Assembly (NCBI RefSeq): GCF_023343835.1
Contig: NC_064433.1
Coordinates: 29,078,214-29,142,213 of the forward strand
DNA: 64,000 nucleotides
Reading direction: 5' to 3'
From: Lagopus muta
Lineage: Eukaryota > Chordata > Aves > Galliformes > Phasianidae
In this document: positions 13,201-27,100 of the stretch, in pieces
Numbering within the stretch: the first letter of the stretch is position 1
Layout of the letters: every line of letters begins with the position of its first letter
The notes under the pieces: generated by a model
Seen by the model: the letters and a program-made list of their open reading frames with translations, nothing else
What the model was told of the DNA's origin: nothing
The model's database searches: none
Program-made: the position numbers and the translations under genes

Positions 13201-15119
13201 TTCACTACAAACTGACAAAGCTGAGAATTCCTTAAGCAGACATTATGTCATCTAATTATACCCACATGAACCAGAAGACTTATCTGTCTTCTGCTAAATA
13301 TTTGTGCAGAATATCACTGCATAAGTCGTTTGGATGACAGTCAGTACTAGCAGTCTTCAGAAATGTTCCAGGGAATGAAGGAATAAGAGTGAATCTTCAC
13401 GTTAAATTCCCCTAATTTTAGGTTTTACATTGTAAAAAAATAACCTTACTCCAGAATAGTCATTTGCACTCTATTTTAGTTCAGCTGACCCGAAGTAAAT
13501 TCATCTGTAAGGCAGAATGTTTGGGCAGTATATTTGTTTCCTTTGTGCATCAGTCTCTTTCTCTCTCCAGCTAGAGTTAGATCTGTTAAAACTGACATTT
13601 ATAGCATTGCATTAGCGGAATGCTTATGGTATGATTGTGCTATTGAATATGATATTACAGTGATAGCTTTGTGGAAGTTAAAGATCTAATAACATTTTCA
13701 GTGTCTTATGGTATAAATGTTCTGGTGTGTGTGACATCTCGGTTAAAAATTAATTCATATATAGACGGCATGAAAGGGGAGAGCAGCTACTTCTAAATAT
13801 CTTTCTGTGTGAAAAGCCTTGCTGCAGAGAGAATTACGGTTGTTCCTGAGAAAAGTGTTCACATGTGAGGTTATTTAACAATGGGCCATTGCTCTATAAA
13901 TCTGCATGAAGACTTGCCAGAACTGGGCTGTATAATATGGTTGTGAGAACTTGGCTCCAAATGTATACACCAAAGGGTGTTGGACATGGAACTCTTGCAG
14001 GCTATACTATGGCAGCATGTAGTTGTCTGTGTAGGTGATCATTTGAAGATCGATTGAAGTTCAACTGTAGCACTGATTTTTGTGTCTGTCTTGTATGACT
14101 GGAATGAAACTATCAAACCACTTAATTTTAGATACATGATAACTATTAAATAATGATTTAAATTCCTGCCTCATTTATGCTATTGGTTTGGGCTCGGCTT
14201 TTATCTTTGCAGATTTTGTAGTGAATTTAAAAGGTGACAGATTTTCAGCTCTATAGTCTCTGTTAGCCTCTCTACTTCATCACAGACAACAGCTACATTA
14301 GAAATAATCCTATTTTTTCCATTCATCCTTTCTTAGAGGTAATCCATGGTGTAAGGGATCACCTCTAGGAATTAAAGAATATTGTTAATGCTCATTAAAT
14401 ATTTCTGGTCCTTTTACTGAGGTTTCCAGGCATGTTGGTGCAAGGGACAGTCTCTTCCACAGAAGATGATAATTCATTTCAGATAGATCACTAAAGATTG
14501 TTAATAAATAATAATAGTATATAATTCTTCTGTCACGCCTCTCAAAGGAGAGGTGTTAATGCTAGATTTAAGGTGTTGCCGGCATTGGAAACATTTTCAC
14601 ACAGGCTACATTTGGATTTGAGAACCCAGTGAAACTTTCCTTATAACAAAGGGTGAGCGATTGTCTTCTCTGGGGCAAATGGCTTCTAGTGGAGTCTTGC
14701 TCTAAGCCACCTGTAAGCAGAGGGAGACAAGTCTCCCTGTACCCTGTGAGAAATTGTGAATTTGGACACTGGGGCTAAATGGACTGGAGTGAAGCTACCA
14801 TTACCCATGACTGAAATTTGGGGCTAAATCCTTCCCTGGTGGCTCCCACCTGGATGAAATGAGGTGGTGTCCAGCATGTCCTCCACTAAGGGGGATTCAT
14901 CCAGGCAAAGCCAGAGCCCACAGATGAAGAATGGGCATGCACTGCATAGACTCCTTTAAGCTACAACAATCTCCATATTTAGCTGCCAGTTCTTGCTGAC
15001 ATCAGAATAAGATCTAGCTGGTGATAAGGCGAAGGCATACCTCAGTCAGGGAGCCAACCTGCCCTGGGGCTATGAGAGAGAGGAAAATGGTCCACTCTCA
15101 GTGCTGTCAGCTCAGATCT

Positions 15120-15375
15120 GCTCCCTGATCTCACCATTTCCCTTAATCCCTCCTACTTCACTCCCTCTGCCCTTCTATGTTGCTTGCTGTCTTCCTATTT
15201 TTCTCCTTTTTCCTCCCATTCTTTATGTGTTCCTTCATTTTTCTTCCTGTTTTCCTTTTCTCCTTTCTTCTTTATCTCTCGCAGCTCTTGTGCTGCTCAT
15301 TCTGCCTGCTCCATTCTCCAATTCCCCTTTCTGTCATCTGCTCCACTCTTCTTTTCCTTGCTTTTCACCTTCACT
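15120..15375. repeat. Polypyrimidine (CT-rich) low-complexity tract
   Basis: About 250 bases are strongly biased to C and T on the plus strand, without a regular unit. The bias produces a hydrophobic 142-residue open frame (15101-15529) rich in Phe, Leu, Ser and Pro, which is what CT-rich DNA gives by chance. No gene is called. Confidence 0.7.
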
Positions 15376-18300
15376 GATATCTTCTATAAGATACTTTAAA
15401 GTGTTAAAATCTGCCCAGAGGTTGAGGTTCCTATTTGTGTGTCGCGCAGGTGGCAGCCTTACAGTGGAAATAGTGCCAAAGGAAGAACAGCAGCCCAAAG
15501 GAGATTTCACACTTTACAGCAATATTTAAAGCATTCTGAATCTGATTAGGGGATCTGGATGAAAGTCACACAGCTTCCTGATCCTACACAGCATTTTTCA
15601 AAAGCTGTCATTGCAAAAAGGAAATGCTGGACCTGAAGCCCCTAAGCAAGTTCCTTCTTCAGTTCAGTACTCAATGTAGTATCACTCAGCACACAGACAC
15701 CTTCCTGGCTGCCCTCAGATGTGCCATTGCAACACCTTTGGATCAAAAGTGCCCTTCAATTCTCCTCCCTGTAAATCTCCCTTATAAATTCTTCCCAATT
15801 TACTGTGAGATCAAAATTTGACTAACAGGCATTTGTCTGACAAACAAAAGGAAAAGGGTGAATGCGTAGCACTGGGGCACCAGGAGGGAAAAGAAAGGGA
15901 TGTTGCAAATGTGGTGCTTTTTCTGTGTGTAGTCGAATGTGGTGAATGAGCAAATCAACCTTCTGTCAGAAAAAAAAACACCAGAAACGTGATGACTTCT
16001 TAAAATGAATGCCTTCTCTGTGTGTAATAAAAAGTGCATCTCATTTCTTACAGCTGTATGTACACACAGACAGATACATGGGTGCATAACAAATATTCAA
16101 ACCAACTGAAAATTTATTTTAAAACGTATTAAAAGCCAGGCCATTACTTTTTCATTACAGCATACTGTGTAGAGAGAGATCTCCATCATCTCCCCCCATT
16201 TCCCAAATTCCACACTATTCTAGATAAGGAAAAGAAAAATGAGAAAACGGGTTTGATGAAATTGTGCTGCACAGGAGTGATGGCAAGAGATCCAGTTGGT
16301 TGGTTTTGGTTGTGTTTTGGTGTTTTTTTTTGCTTGGAATCACTGACTTGGTCTCGTTTTGGCAGAAGATTTTATCCTTGACATAATCCATGTCAGTATC
16401 CTCTACCTCCAGCCCCAGTGTTACACTTTTCTTTTTTTTCTTTTCACCCTTTTAATTAAATGAGTATAAAATTAGTGTAAAATGTAGCATTTAAACAGGG
16501 AAAAGGAACAAAAAAGAGCAAAGGGATTGGATGCAATTACTAGAACACATCACAGGGTAGGTTCAGAACCAAGGTCAGGCGAGGATATCTCTCCCCTGAG
16601 GAGAAGACAAGATTCCTTGTTGCTTTGCTAAATTTATTGCAATGCCAGCATCCCTAAATGACCACACACTGCTTCTGCCTCTTACTGTCCCTTCCTTCAT
16701 CTCTCCATAGTATTGCTGGACCTGTGCTGCTGCCAAGTGTGGGGCTGTGTTGTGTAGGAACTCAGTATTTGGTGAAAGCTCTTCATGGTTCTTTTTCAAA
16801 ATGAATAAATATATAACTGAGCAGGAGGAGTAATGAAGTTTTTTAACTAACGTGGAGCATACCCTCAGGCTTTGCCTGTAGGTGAGGAGCACTGCAGTGA
16901 GCCCATTGCATTGACAGGTGGTCTGGGGCTGGCAGAGGAAATGTGTCCCAGAGGAACCTGTCAGTCAGCATGAAGTGGTGCCAATTCCTCCTGTTAGGTA
17001 AATGGACAAGCAGAAGACTTCAAATGCTTTGAAATTCAAGAATAATTTTTCAATAAAGGATTATATAGCCCTGCAGTGCTGCTATTTTTAAGCTGATTTG
17101 AACCTTAAAAAAAAAAAAAACCACCAAAAAACTGGAAAATAAAATTGCAATTATAAAGATAATTATAAATTATCACAGATCACCAGTGCTGGAAGTGGAA
17201 CATTGAGGTCAAGCTTCCTTAGAAAGCAGCAGCACTGCCCAGTCTCCCACTTGTGGAGCTGCCCGGCTGGCACCGCAGAGGCACACCACTGTTGCAAGAG
17301 CTCTCCAGCTAAATTTCTGCTCTCTGGCTGCTAAAAAGGAAGAGGAAATGGAGTTACATAAAAAGAAGTTTTAAAAATGACAAATCTCTGCCACAGCTTG
17401 TTAGCTACTGCTTGCAAAGTATATAAGGGCACGTAATGCCTTAATGTACCTCTCCCGTAAGTACAAAGTCCTTATGCTTTCTCTATTGAATTACATGGTT
17501 TGGAGAAGAATTACGTTTAAGACTGGATTTATGAAAAGACTATCTAGAAGCTTCTGTTTTTAATGAATTGCAATGTCTGTAGTATTCTAGGCAATTTTAA
17601 TGACCAAATTTGTCATAAGTGAGTCTGTTTAACTACTACAATTTTCATATAAACATTGATAAATATTGCAAAGAATGAAGTGTTAGATGTCTTTTTTATG
17701 ATTCTAGTAGAACATAGAGTAAAGGCTTCTGACAATTTCCCTTATCCTTGGGGAAGCACTTAAGCAGATAAAATAATTAATAATGTGAGTTCCTAGTTTA
17801 TATAGTAACAACAGAATATTTGTAAGCTGCACATGTAAGGAGATCTCAAATAAATTCAGAAGTTCTATCTGTAGTTCAATTATTTGAAAGAAGAAACAAA
17901 TCTTATCACTGGATTTATTTGTTGAAAAAAAGCTATTTCACAGGGACGGAAGGGAGAAATGTGGCAGAAACTCCTTAGCCATGTGTGTCATTAAGCACAC
18001 CAAAACGAACTAGATGCTGTGCTTGGGTTAGAGAGTGTAGCTTTATGCAAGCTGTTTGAATTTACAATTAATTCCAGATGAGAATCTGTCCCTGTGTAAC
18101 TAGAAGAAGAAGATAACAAATGGTTTGGTAGACACAGGAAAAAAGCACCTCAATGAGACAGTGACAGGAAATTATTGATTGACTTTGGGTTCAGTTAGTA
18201 ACCTCAGGAGGTCAAATACAAGAGAGGTCGTAGAGCTTAGAAGTCTAAGAAGTGTACATGTTCGAAGAGCCGTCTTCTGTCTTCTTAAGAACTTGCCTGG

Positions 18301-21300
18301 GATGCTAGCCAGAATAGCTTTGCAATAGCACCTGACAGATAAAATTAAAGCATGAATCATAATCTCCCCAGTCTGCCAAACTGAGGTTTATTCAGGTTGT
18401 AGCTTTAAGATAGATTGCAGTTTATAATTTGATGCCATGTCCAAAAGCTAACTATCCCTTGATTTCAAACAGTGTTGTGGGAAGGTCAGGTTTGAGCTGG
18501 GTTACAAACCTGGGTTTGTGTGATGAGAACTGAGAGAAGGGAGTTTCAAAATCATGGAAGTCTCTATCATTTAAATTTAAATGAAATATCAAATGGACAT
18601 TTGCCAGTATAACGTATCATTCTGACAGAACGCAATGCCGAAGGAGATAGAGCTCTTTGGATTACCCTGAAAGAATAAAGGACGTGGTAACATTCTTACA
18701 AGGCAGGGAAGATGGGGAACGTTCAAAAACAAGCGTTCAAACCAGTTCCATAAATCATTTCAGTGGAACTTGTAATGTAGAATTCTTGATGTTTGGAAAC
18801 TTTTTCTGAGATAGGAGGGAAAAGATCAGTCCTGGAAGGAAGTGAGAAGGATGTTATTTTCAATAACATAGGCGTCATTCATAGGCTAATTTTCCAAAGA
18901 AAATCTACTTAATCTTTGAGGCTATAGATTGGTTGGGTAACACAGTATCATTCTCCCAGTTTTCATTTTAGACTATAGCAGTCAAAGGAAGATACGGCTG
19001 CAAAGAGCAACAGAGCATAGTTTGAAATTCAGCACTGCTGGTAATGGACCGACCACTGGGAGTTTTTAGTGGCCTGTCTGAGACAAGGGATGGACATACA
19101 GAAGTATTCAATTATCAGATTATCTTTGTATGTGTGACTAATTGATAGTCTGAATATGAGGTTTTGTGAACTAAACATTTTGTAATTGGCAGCAAACTGC
19201 CCACTTTCATCAGCAGTAATAAAAAAGACTAATGCCTTCTAAGAGTTTTTCTCTCTGTGCCTATGTATGCAGCAGATCTGTATTTCTTAAGAAGTGCTGT
19301 AATCCACAGATCAGAGTATATGATAGAAATGAAACGAGCTATCGCATTTATAATGCAAAGCGACTTGACTTTGAGTTATCAGCTCACAATAATAGAGCAG
19401 CTAGCAGATTTCACTGTGAGCATACAAATTTACATCCAGTCTCTTTGGTGGTGTCCACTCAAGACCTGATATTCAATTAACCGGTGGCAGATAAGACCAA
19501 AACCTCTGACAAGGGGAACCTAGATGTGGTGCTGGTAGCCATTGTTTAGGTGCAGTTAATATCTGCTCTGGGGGTACTTTCAGTGCAATCAGTGGTGCAC
19601 ATTCTCAATATCAAATCCTACTTAACATTTATCTTTGTCTGAGAACTTCATAAAAATGCTTTTACATACTAACATCTAACAATAAAACCAGAGATGAAAC
19701 CCAATAAAGATAAACCAAAGGCAGTGTATCTGTCATAAATATCTACCATAAGCTAAAGATACACATGAGGAATCTTGACTCAACTGAAGTAGAATTTGAC
19801 ATTTTAAGACAGATTTGTCAACATACACTGGTTGCTTTATGCTGCTACATGGCAATGCAAAGCAAACATGACATAGTCATGAGCTAGGCCAGGCTTACAG
19901 CATTACTGGAAGAGCTAGCACTGACAAAGAGTAAGCCTGATTGTGAACTGACCAGCAGCCAGGCACAGAGGTCCTTCAGAAAGGTGACAGTGGGGACCAG
20001 CTGGTAATTGTGTGTGCTGCCAGAAGGAGCTGTTACCAAACAACGCCAATGTGCCCAGCTGACTTTTACCAGTTAAGCTGAATCATGGAAATCAGGGTGT
20101 GAAGAAGGATGGCACTTGGCTTTGCTATTTCTGATGTTGTACATCCAGGTATAGATCTGCACCCGGTTTCGTCTTTGGAAAAGTCTATACCAGTTGTTAA
20201 TAACATACTGTCAGTGACTAAATGTGCTATTTTGGGAGCTTTGACTCTATGGAAAATTTGAACATTCCTCTGTTTCTGCATTATTGCATGGAGATGTGGA
20301 ATATAAGAATGGCAAAAGGCAGATTTCAGAAGTAACTGTTTTTTAAGTTGTTTTAAATTTCTTATAAAAATGCATTTAATCCCTGTATCTGCAAGTTACA
20401 AAGATTGCTGTACCTTAAGCACAGGTGATGCAATACAACCCATAAGGATGGATCCTGAGCCTTTGATGTGTCTGAAGCAAATAAATTTTAAGTATAGAAC
20501 CTCCGTAAGAAGGCACACACCACAAACACACCACTGCTCTGAGTTTCTCACAGCACAGCTAAGGTCTGCAAACGTGACAAAGAAGTCACCCAAGGTGATG
20601 TTAATACAGATTATATAAGCTTTTTCTGATGTTCAGAAGGTATAGGAAGGGTTGGCATAGGCAGGACGATCCCTCACAGTGTGTTACCACTGTGCTTTGA
20701 AGTCCTTAGCAAGGAGCCCGGAGGAATTATTTCTGGTGAGTCCAATGGCTGTCCTACATGCGCTGATGAATGGTGCTGCTACATAAAACCTCTGAGTTCA
20801 GAAGCAACCATGAAATGCCTGGTTCCTGGGCTATCAAAGATGGGAAGTGTTGCAGAGCCTATGTTACCACATCAAGATGAACAGCAGGAACATCAGCAAC
20901 AATGTGAGTGTGCTGCAGCTGCACCAGGTGGAAGGGAAGCCAGGGAGTTAAAAGAAAGAGCTAGTTTCAGTAGATGGTCTGTGTGAAATCGTCCTTTTGT
21001 GGTCTGCTGGTTCATTTCATTTTTAATTGGTGAGGAAGAGGGGTCATGTTCTGATTCTAGGAGCATTCCAGAAGTCAAGAAATGCCACACCACAACATAC
21101 ACATCTGAACAACTATGCAATAGTAAGTTTCTTTATTTGCTTTAGTAGATACAGTTTTTTTTTTTTCTTTTTTCCCTTTTTTCTCTCTCTTTTATCTTTT
21201 TTAAAGCAACTAAACATTACAGGTAGGGTAGCCAAGCACGTAATAGCTGTCGGCTGTTTTTCCTATTGCACAGGCACATGTGAGTGCTCATTCACTCATT

Positions 21301-22279
21301 CATTTTCTGAGTTTGAAATCAGAGCCAAAGCATTCAGAAAAGCCAGTTACACATTCTGCTTTTCGACAGCATTATGGTAACTGTTCATTGCTGTGCTGAG
21401 GAAAAAACACGTTCTTCAGCTGAGATGCCCAGGTATGTCACTTCAGAACACCACTTTCATTAAAGTCTCTGTAGAAAGATTAAATAGGTATGTTTTCAGA
21501 AGTCATCATTGCCAGCTGTTACATGTCCAGCAACTTGCAGTTATCTCCTCTTGGTGCTGTCAGCCAGTCTTGAGGCATTTTTTGGAGGCCTCCCTTACAA
21601 CACTCAAATCCCCAGAGCTGTGGCAAAGTTCCCTTTTTCTCCAGCCTGCATTCCTACCTATCTGAGGGGCTTAACCCACTGGGGCTTAGGAGTCAATACT
21701 CCTCCAGTGTTTCAGCTGAAGAACCAACTCGGTAGCTAACGGGGTCAGATTTACTGCCAGAATTGACTGACAGAATTAATTTCAAGATAGTATTGTATGT
21801 TTGCACTGAAACAGGCGTTGGCTCAAGCTCCTTCTTGCTGAGCCCTGCTTCCAGGCTGTTTATATGTGATCCCAATTCAGCCTTTGACTACGAGTTTGAG
21901 CTCTTGACTGTCTGTCACTGTAAATCTTCAGTGACTCTGTTTGAATCAAAGCATTCCCTCTGGGTTTTGAAGAGGTTTAAATGGATGCAGAATTTTTGGT
22001 TTTATCTTGTTTGTTGGTTTTTTTTTCTTTCTTTTCTGCCTGGGAAATAAAATAAGCAGATGGAATCTCAAGTCTTCTGAGATCAACTGCAGGGAAGAAG
22101 TTTTCTGTGGGTGTGCAATAACAAGATAGAGGACAATTTGTCATTTATTGCTGCACTGCTGAGTCTGAAGTAATTGTGTCACTGTTGAACAGCCTGAGAA
22201 GGATGGGTGAAAGCACATACTGACATGAGGGTATTGCTAGAAATAAAAGCGTAATGTCAAATGGGTGAGTTCCTCCCAC

Positions 22280-22298
22280 AAAAAAAAAAAAAAAAAAG
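22280..22298. repeat. Poly(A) tract
   Basis: A run of about 18 A residues on the plus strand. An AATAAA hexamer lies about 40 bases upstream (near 22243), but no recognisable retrocopy precedes it. Confidence 0.7.
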
Positions 22299-23121
22299 AG
22301 TCAATTTGCAAATAATAGAAAACAATGTTATTTTTCTTGATGATGTTAAAGCATTTATGGATTAAGTTGCACTATAAATAAAAAAGTTTACAGTTTTTTC
22401 TGGTTAGAAACCTCCGTTAATGGATGCGAATACAACATTAAAATGATTTGTTTATTGCCAGCCAAAGTATTCTGACACAATTATAGCACTCCATGGTCTT
22501 CCTTAATGGATAGTGTTAATTTTGGAGCCTATCTGCGTTTGCAGAAATTACTCACTGTATTAATAGGTGCCAGCTGTGAGATAAGCCACTGACAGCTCCG
22601 TAAAATACTGTAGTTCTTTCACACTGATTTCATGTACAGCTAATCACCACACAGTCCTGCATGTGCTGCTGGAAGCTAAAAGGGAAAACCACCGCTTTGC
22701 TTCACTATTGTAAATATCTAGATGGTGAGGTATAAAACATTCTCCAGCTTGCTCTTGTTCTTTGCCAGGAGAAATAAAGCATTTTAAATAATCACTCTTT
22801 TCTGTTACATTTATTTGAGGAAAGGGAATATAATAGGGCAGGCCAAGCAAGAAGGCACTGAAAATCACTGAAGAAAGTTGTCCTAACATCATCACAGAGG
22901 ACATGAATCTGAGCCACAACAGAAGATAGAGAAGCCTGCAGATAGTCACCATACTGGGCAGCAGAGGAGCTCTTTGTAGATTTGTTGTGTGTTTAATGGT
23001 GTAAGAGGTACCTCCAACTGCAGGACTCCATCCCTGTCACAAACAGGCTGAGCCCTTGCCCTGTGTGCAGCAAGATGGAGGCACAGAGACCAGTCTGTGT
23101 CATGGGATTGCCATAGAGAAG

Positions 23122-23598
23122 GATCATAGAACCACAGAATTGTAGGGTTGGAAGAGACCTCCAGAGATCATCGTGTCCAACCCCCCTGCCAAAGCAGGTT
23201 CCCTACAGCAGGTCACACAGGTAGGCATCCAGGCAGGTCTTGAACATCTCCAGAGAAGGAGACTCCACCACCTCCCTGGGCAGCCTGTTCCAGTGCTCCG
23301 TCACCTCACTGTAAAGAAGTTCTTGCGCATGTTTGTGCGGATCTTCCTATGCTGCAGTTTCCGGCCGTTTCCCCTTGTCCTGTCTCCACACACTACTGAA
23401 AACAGTCCATCCTTGCCATTCTGCCCCTCACACCTTCAATATTTATAGACCTGGATCAGGTCCCCTCTGTCTTCTTTTCTCAAGGCTGAACAGACCCAGT
23501 TCACTCAGCCTTTCCTCATAGGGGAGATGCTCCAGGCCCTTCACCATCTTCGTGGCCCTCCACTGGACTCTTTCCAAGAGATCCCTGTCATGCCCTAT
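23122..23598 (-). mobile_element. CR1 LINE fragment
   Basis: Minus-orientation CR1. The plus strand reads ATCATAGAACCACAGAATTG, then GGTTGGAAGAGACCTCCAGA, then the TTGAACATCTCCAG and GGGCAGCCTGTTCCAGTGCT blocks, and ends in the reverse complement of the CAGAGGAGGGCCACGAAG-type segment near 23560-23598. It is one of the better preserved copies in the window. The plus-strand frames across it are antisense and not genes. Confidence 0.92.
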
Positions 23599-24037
23599 AT
23601 TAAATCATTGTCTATAATAGTGGGAGGGAGATCTGGCACAGTGACACAACACGTATGCATTAACTGACAAGAATAAAGCTGTGCTGCTCCCACCGCTGGC
23701 TGACCCGAGGAGCTGAGGGGCTGCTTTCCCAAGGTTAACTACCTGGCTGAGCGTCCCGTGTCACTGCCTCCAGCACCGTGCTCACTGCTGAGCCCGGTGG
23801 GCCTGCTGATCCGGCTCAACATCCTGGTGGATCTGACAGGCTGTGGTGATGTGTGAGCAGTGGTGTAGAGCAGAAAGGCAGAGCAGAAAGTGTCCCTCAC
23901 TGCAGCCAGACCCCTGGGTTTCTCTGCCCTAACCAGAACCATCCCAACAGCTCCCCAAGGTGCTAATGGGTTGCACTGGCCTTATAGCTCTAGGGACAGC
24001 AAACCTCTACCTGGTCATTTTTGACTTTAAAAAATCA

Positions 24038-24122
24038 GAGGATCATAGGATTACTGAGTTTGGAAGGGACCTGAGGAGGTCTGTCGTCCAACTGCCTGCT
24101 CAAAGTAGGAGCAGCTTTGAAG
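24038..24122 (-). mobile_element. Short CR1 3'-end fragment
   Basis: The plus strand carries GGATCATAGGATTACTGAG, then TTTGGAAGGGACCTGAGGAG and the CGTCCAACTGCCTGCTCAAA segment, the first 80 or so bases of an inverted CR1 3' end. The rest of the element is absent. Confidence 0.8.
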
Positions 24123-27100
24123 CCAGATATACTGATATATGAGATATACCATGAACGGTTGTTTCCTTCCTTAAAATAAACTTGATCTTTTTTTAAAAAG
24201 GAAACAAGGCAGTAAGGAAGCTTCATTAGAAGAGTATTACACAGTCAGCAAAGTCAGCTACCCAAAAGTTAGGCAGTGCCTGAGTTACAGCTGCCTACAT
24301 GACCTTGACTTGGTCCCCTATGCAGGTGCATTATGCAGTACCAGCACGCGTTTCTCCTCCACAGGATCTCTCTCCTGCTCAGCACAGAATACAGATGAAA
24401 GGGGAGCAATAAGGGGATCTTAAACTTGCCACTTTCTAACATTAAAAGCTTCACCTTGGATCCTATATCCCAATTAATATTCCAGCAATGTAGAGGGTTC
24501 GATGTGCGTAGACCACACCTGTATACACACTGCACCAAGTTTTGACCTGAAAGAAAAGTTAAAATGCCTCTTAAAGGACTGAAAAATGAAGTTATCAAGG
24601 ATGAGCTTTGATTTTATCCCCTTTTGCAGTTCATGTTAATTTTGGACATGAGAGGTCGCGTTTAGCAATACTTATAGGAAATAATCAATCAGCTTATCAT
24701 AGCAATTGTAAAACAAATACGACTGAGTTTGGATGTCTGTGTGAACAGTCACATGGGGAGAAAATCCAGGCAGCTGGCTCCAAATAACTATTAATCCTCC
24801 CCAAGGCAGCAGCCAAGAGAATGGCCTCGGGCCTCTGAGAGCTGGAGCCAGCACGTTTCAGGAGAAGCAGCACTGAGGGATCTGGGATGAGGCAGAATGG
24901 AGAGCAGAACTCACACAGAATGACATCATTTGGTAAACAAATGCTGACTTTTTCAATCTTATTTGCTCCAGCTTTTCTTTTTTCCTTCCAGGGTCTGAAG
25001 TAAATTCCAGAATATAATACATGCATAGCATCACACATTAAAATTTCAGGGTGCTTAGGATTTAGAACTGTTTCCAGGTAAAACTTCAAACACTCATGTG
25101 ATCCTTATGAAGGGGCAGGAAATCTACAGACTGGGCTCAAAGGTGGGAAAATCTCTGCTATTTTCTCCCTGCAGAGTTCAGGATCCCTCTCACCCTTTGC
25201 TGCTTTGTGTTGCTTTTGTGGATAAGATGCAGAGCACTGATATACTGGCTTTTGTTTGGTCCCCTAATTCCTATTAAGAAAATGGAGGAATTCTGACATG
25301 TTGGTGGCAACACACACTGGATGATAAAGTGTAGCAGGAAGGTGAGCAGGAGCTTTCTCATTGATTTAGTGTGATCAAGATTTACACCACTGTTTATGAA
25401 AAATACATCAATTTTCAGTGTCCATAGAACAAAAGTGCCTAGGATTGCCTGCATTTAATCAGAAAGACACACAAAAAAGAAAAATTGTAAAATATGAAAA
25501 CCCTTCTGACATAAATAAGATGTCTTTAAACATACAATTGTAATTCAGATCAAGTGTTTGTCAATTAAGAGCATTAACCGGGGACACAGCCATCCTATCT
25601 GGCATATGCATTCATCCATGGACATAGCCTGGAGCACTGGCGATCAATTATTCAGCAAGGCGTTTCATACTGCCTCCACCTTTCATAGCACATCATCTGC
25701 CAGATTGTGATCAGCAGCAAATATATGAACAGCAGCAGAGGAGAAAACAATTAATATTTCTTGGCTAAGTGAGATTTTAATTTCCTTGGTAAAACTCTCC
25801 TCAGTCATTAGGTTAGAGAAGATGCATGAGTCTGTGTCCTCGTGCTTTCACAAAGAGCCAAGACAGTGGTTTACCATTCCCCAAATATTCCATATCCTTT
25901 AGCATTCGAATCCCTCAGAATTCTGCCTCTCCTGTTACATTCTGTTGTCACCTCCTCCTCCTCCTCCCCCAGATCTTTGCTATTGGTCTGGCAGAATATT
26001 GATGGAGAATGGCTCTCCTTGTGTGCTTTTTCAGTTTTGAAACTGAGGCTATGGACAGAAGTGTTGCTCTGGCTATCACTCATAGAAGTAAAGAGGTCAC
26101 TGCCCCACATGCTCATCAGCTTCTTCCCCTTCCTCCCCATCTACCTCCAGCTCACTTCTCTTGAGTCAGCCCAAAGAAAACTGCCCCACCAAAAACCATG
26201 CTCATTTTCTGTAGGATCAGTGGAGCTGATTCACCCCGGAGTTGCAAGAGATGCAAGGAAATAAGGAGAAGAAGAGACGTGGGAAGGGCAGAGAGTAAGG
26301 CTGTCATCTTCAGTGGCAGCCCATAACACTACCAGATTAGGTGCAGCATGAGCAGCTCCTTGAGAAGAATATGTTGACCACAATCTATATACAGGGGAAA
26401 GTGCCACATTACACAGTGTACATTTCCAACTCTTTTTGGCCTTTTTCATTTAAGTTTTTTAGTTAGATTTCATTGGCTTGCCCCTCTTGGGAGCTGGAAT
26501 CTCTGATCTCTTTAATATTTAAAGAAACTTATGTGCTTCAGAAATGATATACATTTAAAAATTCCTTTGAACTCATGTTTTTGTTGATGCTTTGTTTTTT
26601 TTCTTAGTCTACTCCTGGGTAAATCTGTGCAGGGCTCCTCAATTCTAACTTCTTTATACTCCATTTTTTGCCTGTTAGCAGCAGGTAGGCTCTATGTATT
26701 TTATGTGTAGCAAATAGCTTTTTTTTTGCCTCATAACAGGAGAAACATACCAGAGGTCATTATAAAACAATCAAGGTTGTTAATTCTGCTCTTCTCTTGT
26801 GGGAGCTGCTTTGTGTTTCTCTAGCTGCAGGGCATCCATCTCTTAGAAGTGCATCTTCAGCGTTTTTTCCCTTGCGGTTTCTGTTGTCGTGGGTAATGCC
26901 AGGTGTGGAGCAGGATACATGGATGAAACTGTAGTGTCCCTCTTCACCTCTCTCTCTCCTAGGAGGTTGGGGATGAGGACAACATGGTTTGGGAGATGGC
27001 ATTTCAGTTTGTCTTCCCGTGGGCAGTTACTCTGTCTATGCTGTCTAAATACATTTGCATAGTATCTTGAAAAGGCCTGGCTGATTCTAAGCTGAGGTCA

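Noticed and set aside
15101..15529. 142-residue hydrophobic frame
   Set aside because: Arises from a CT-rich low-complexity tract; no signal of a real membrane protein family and no splice context.
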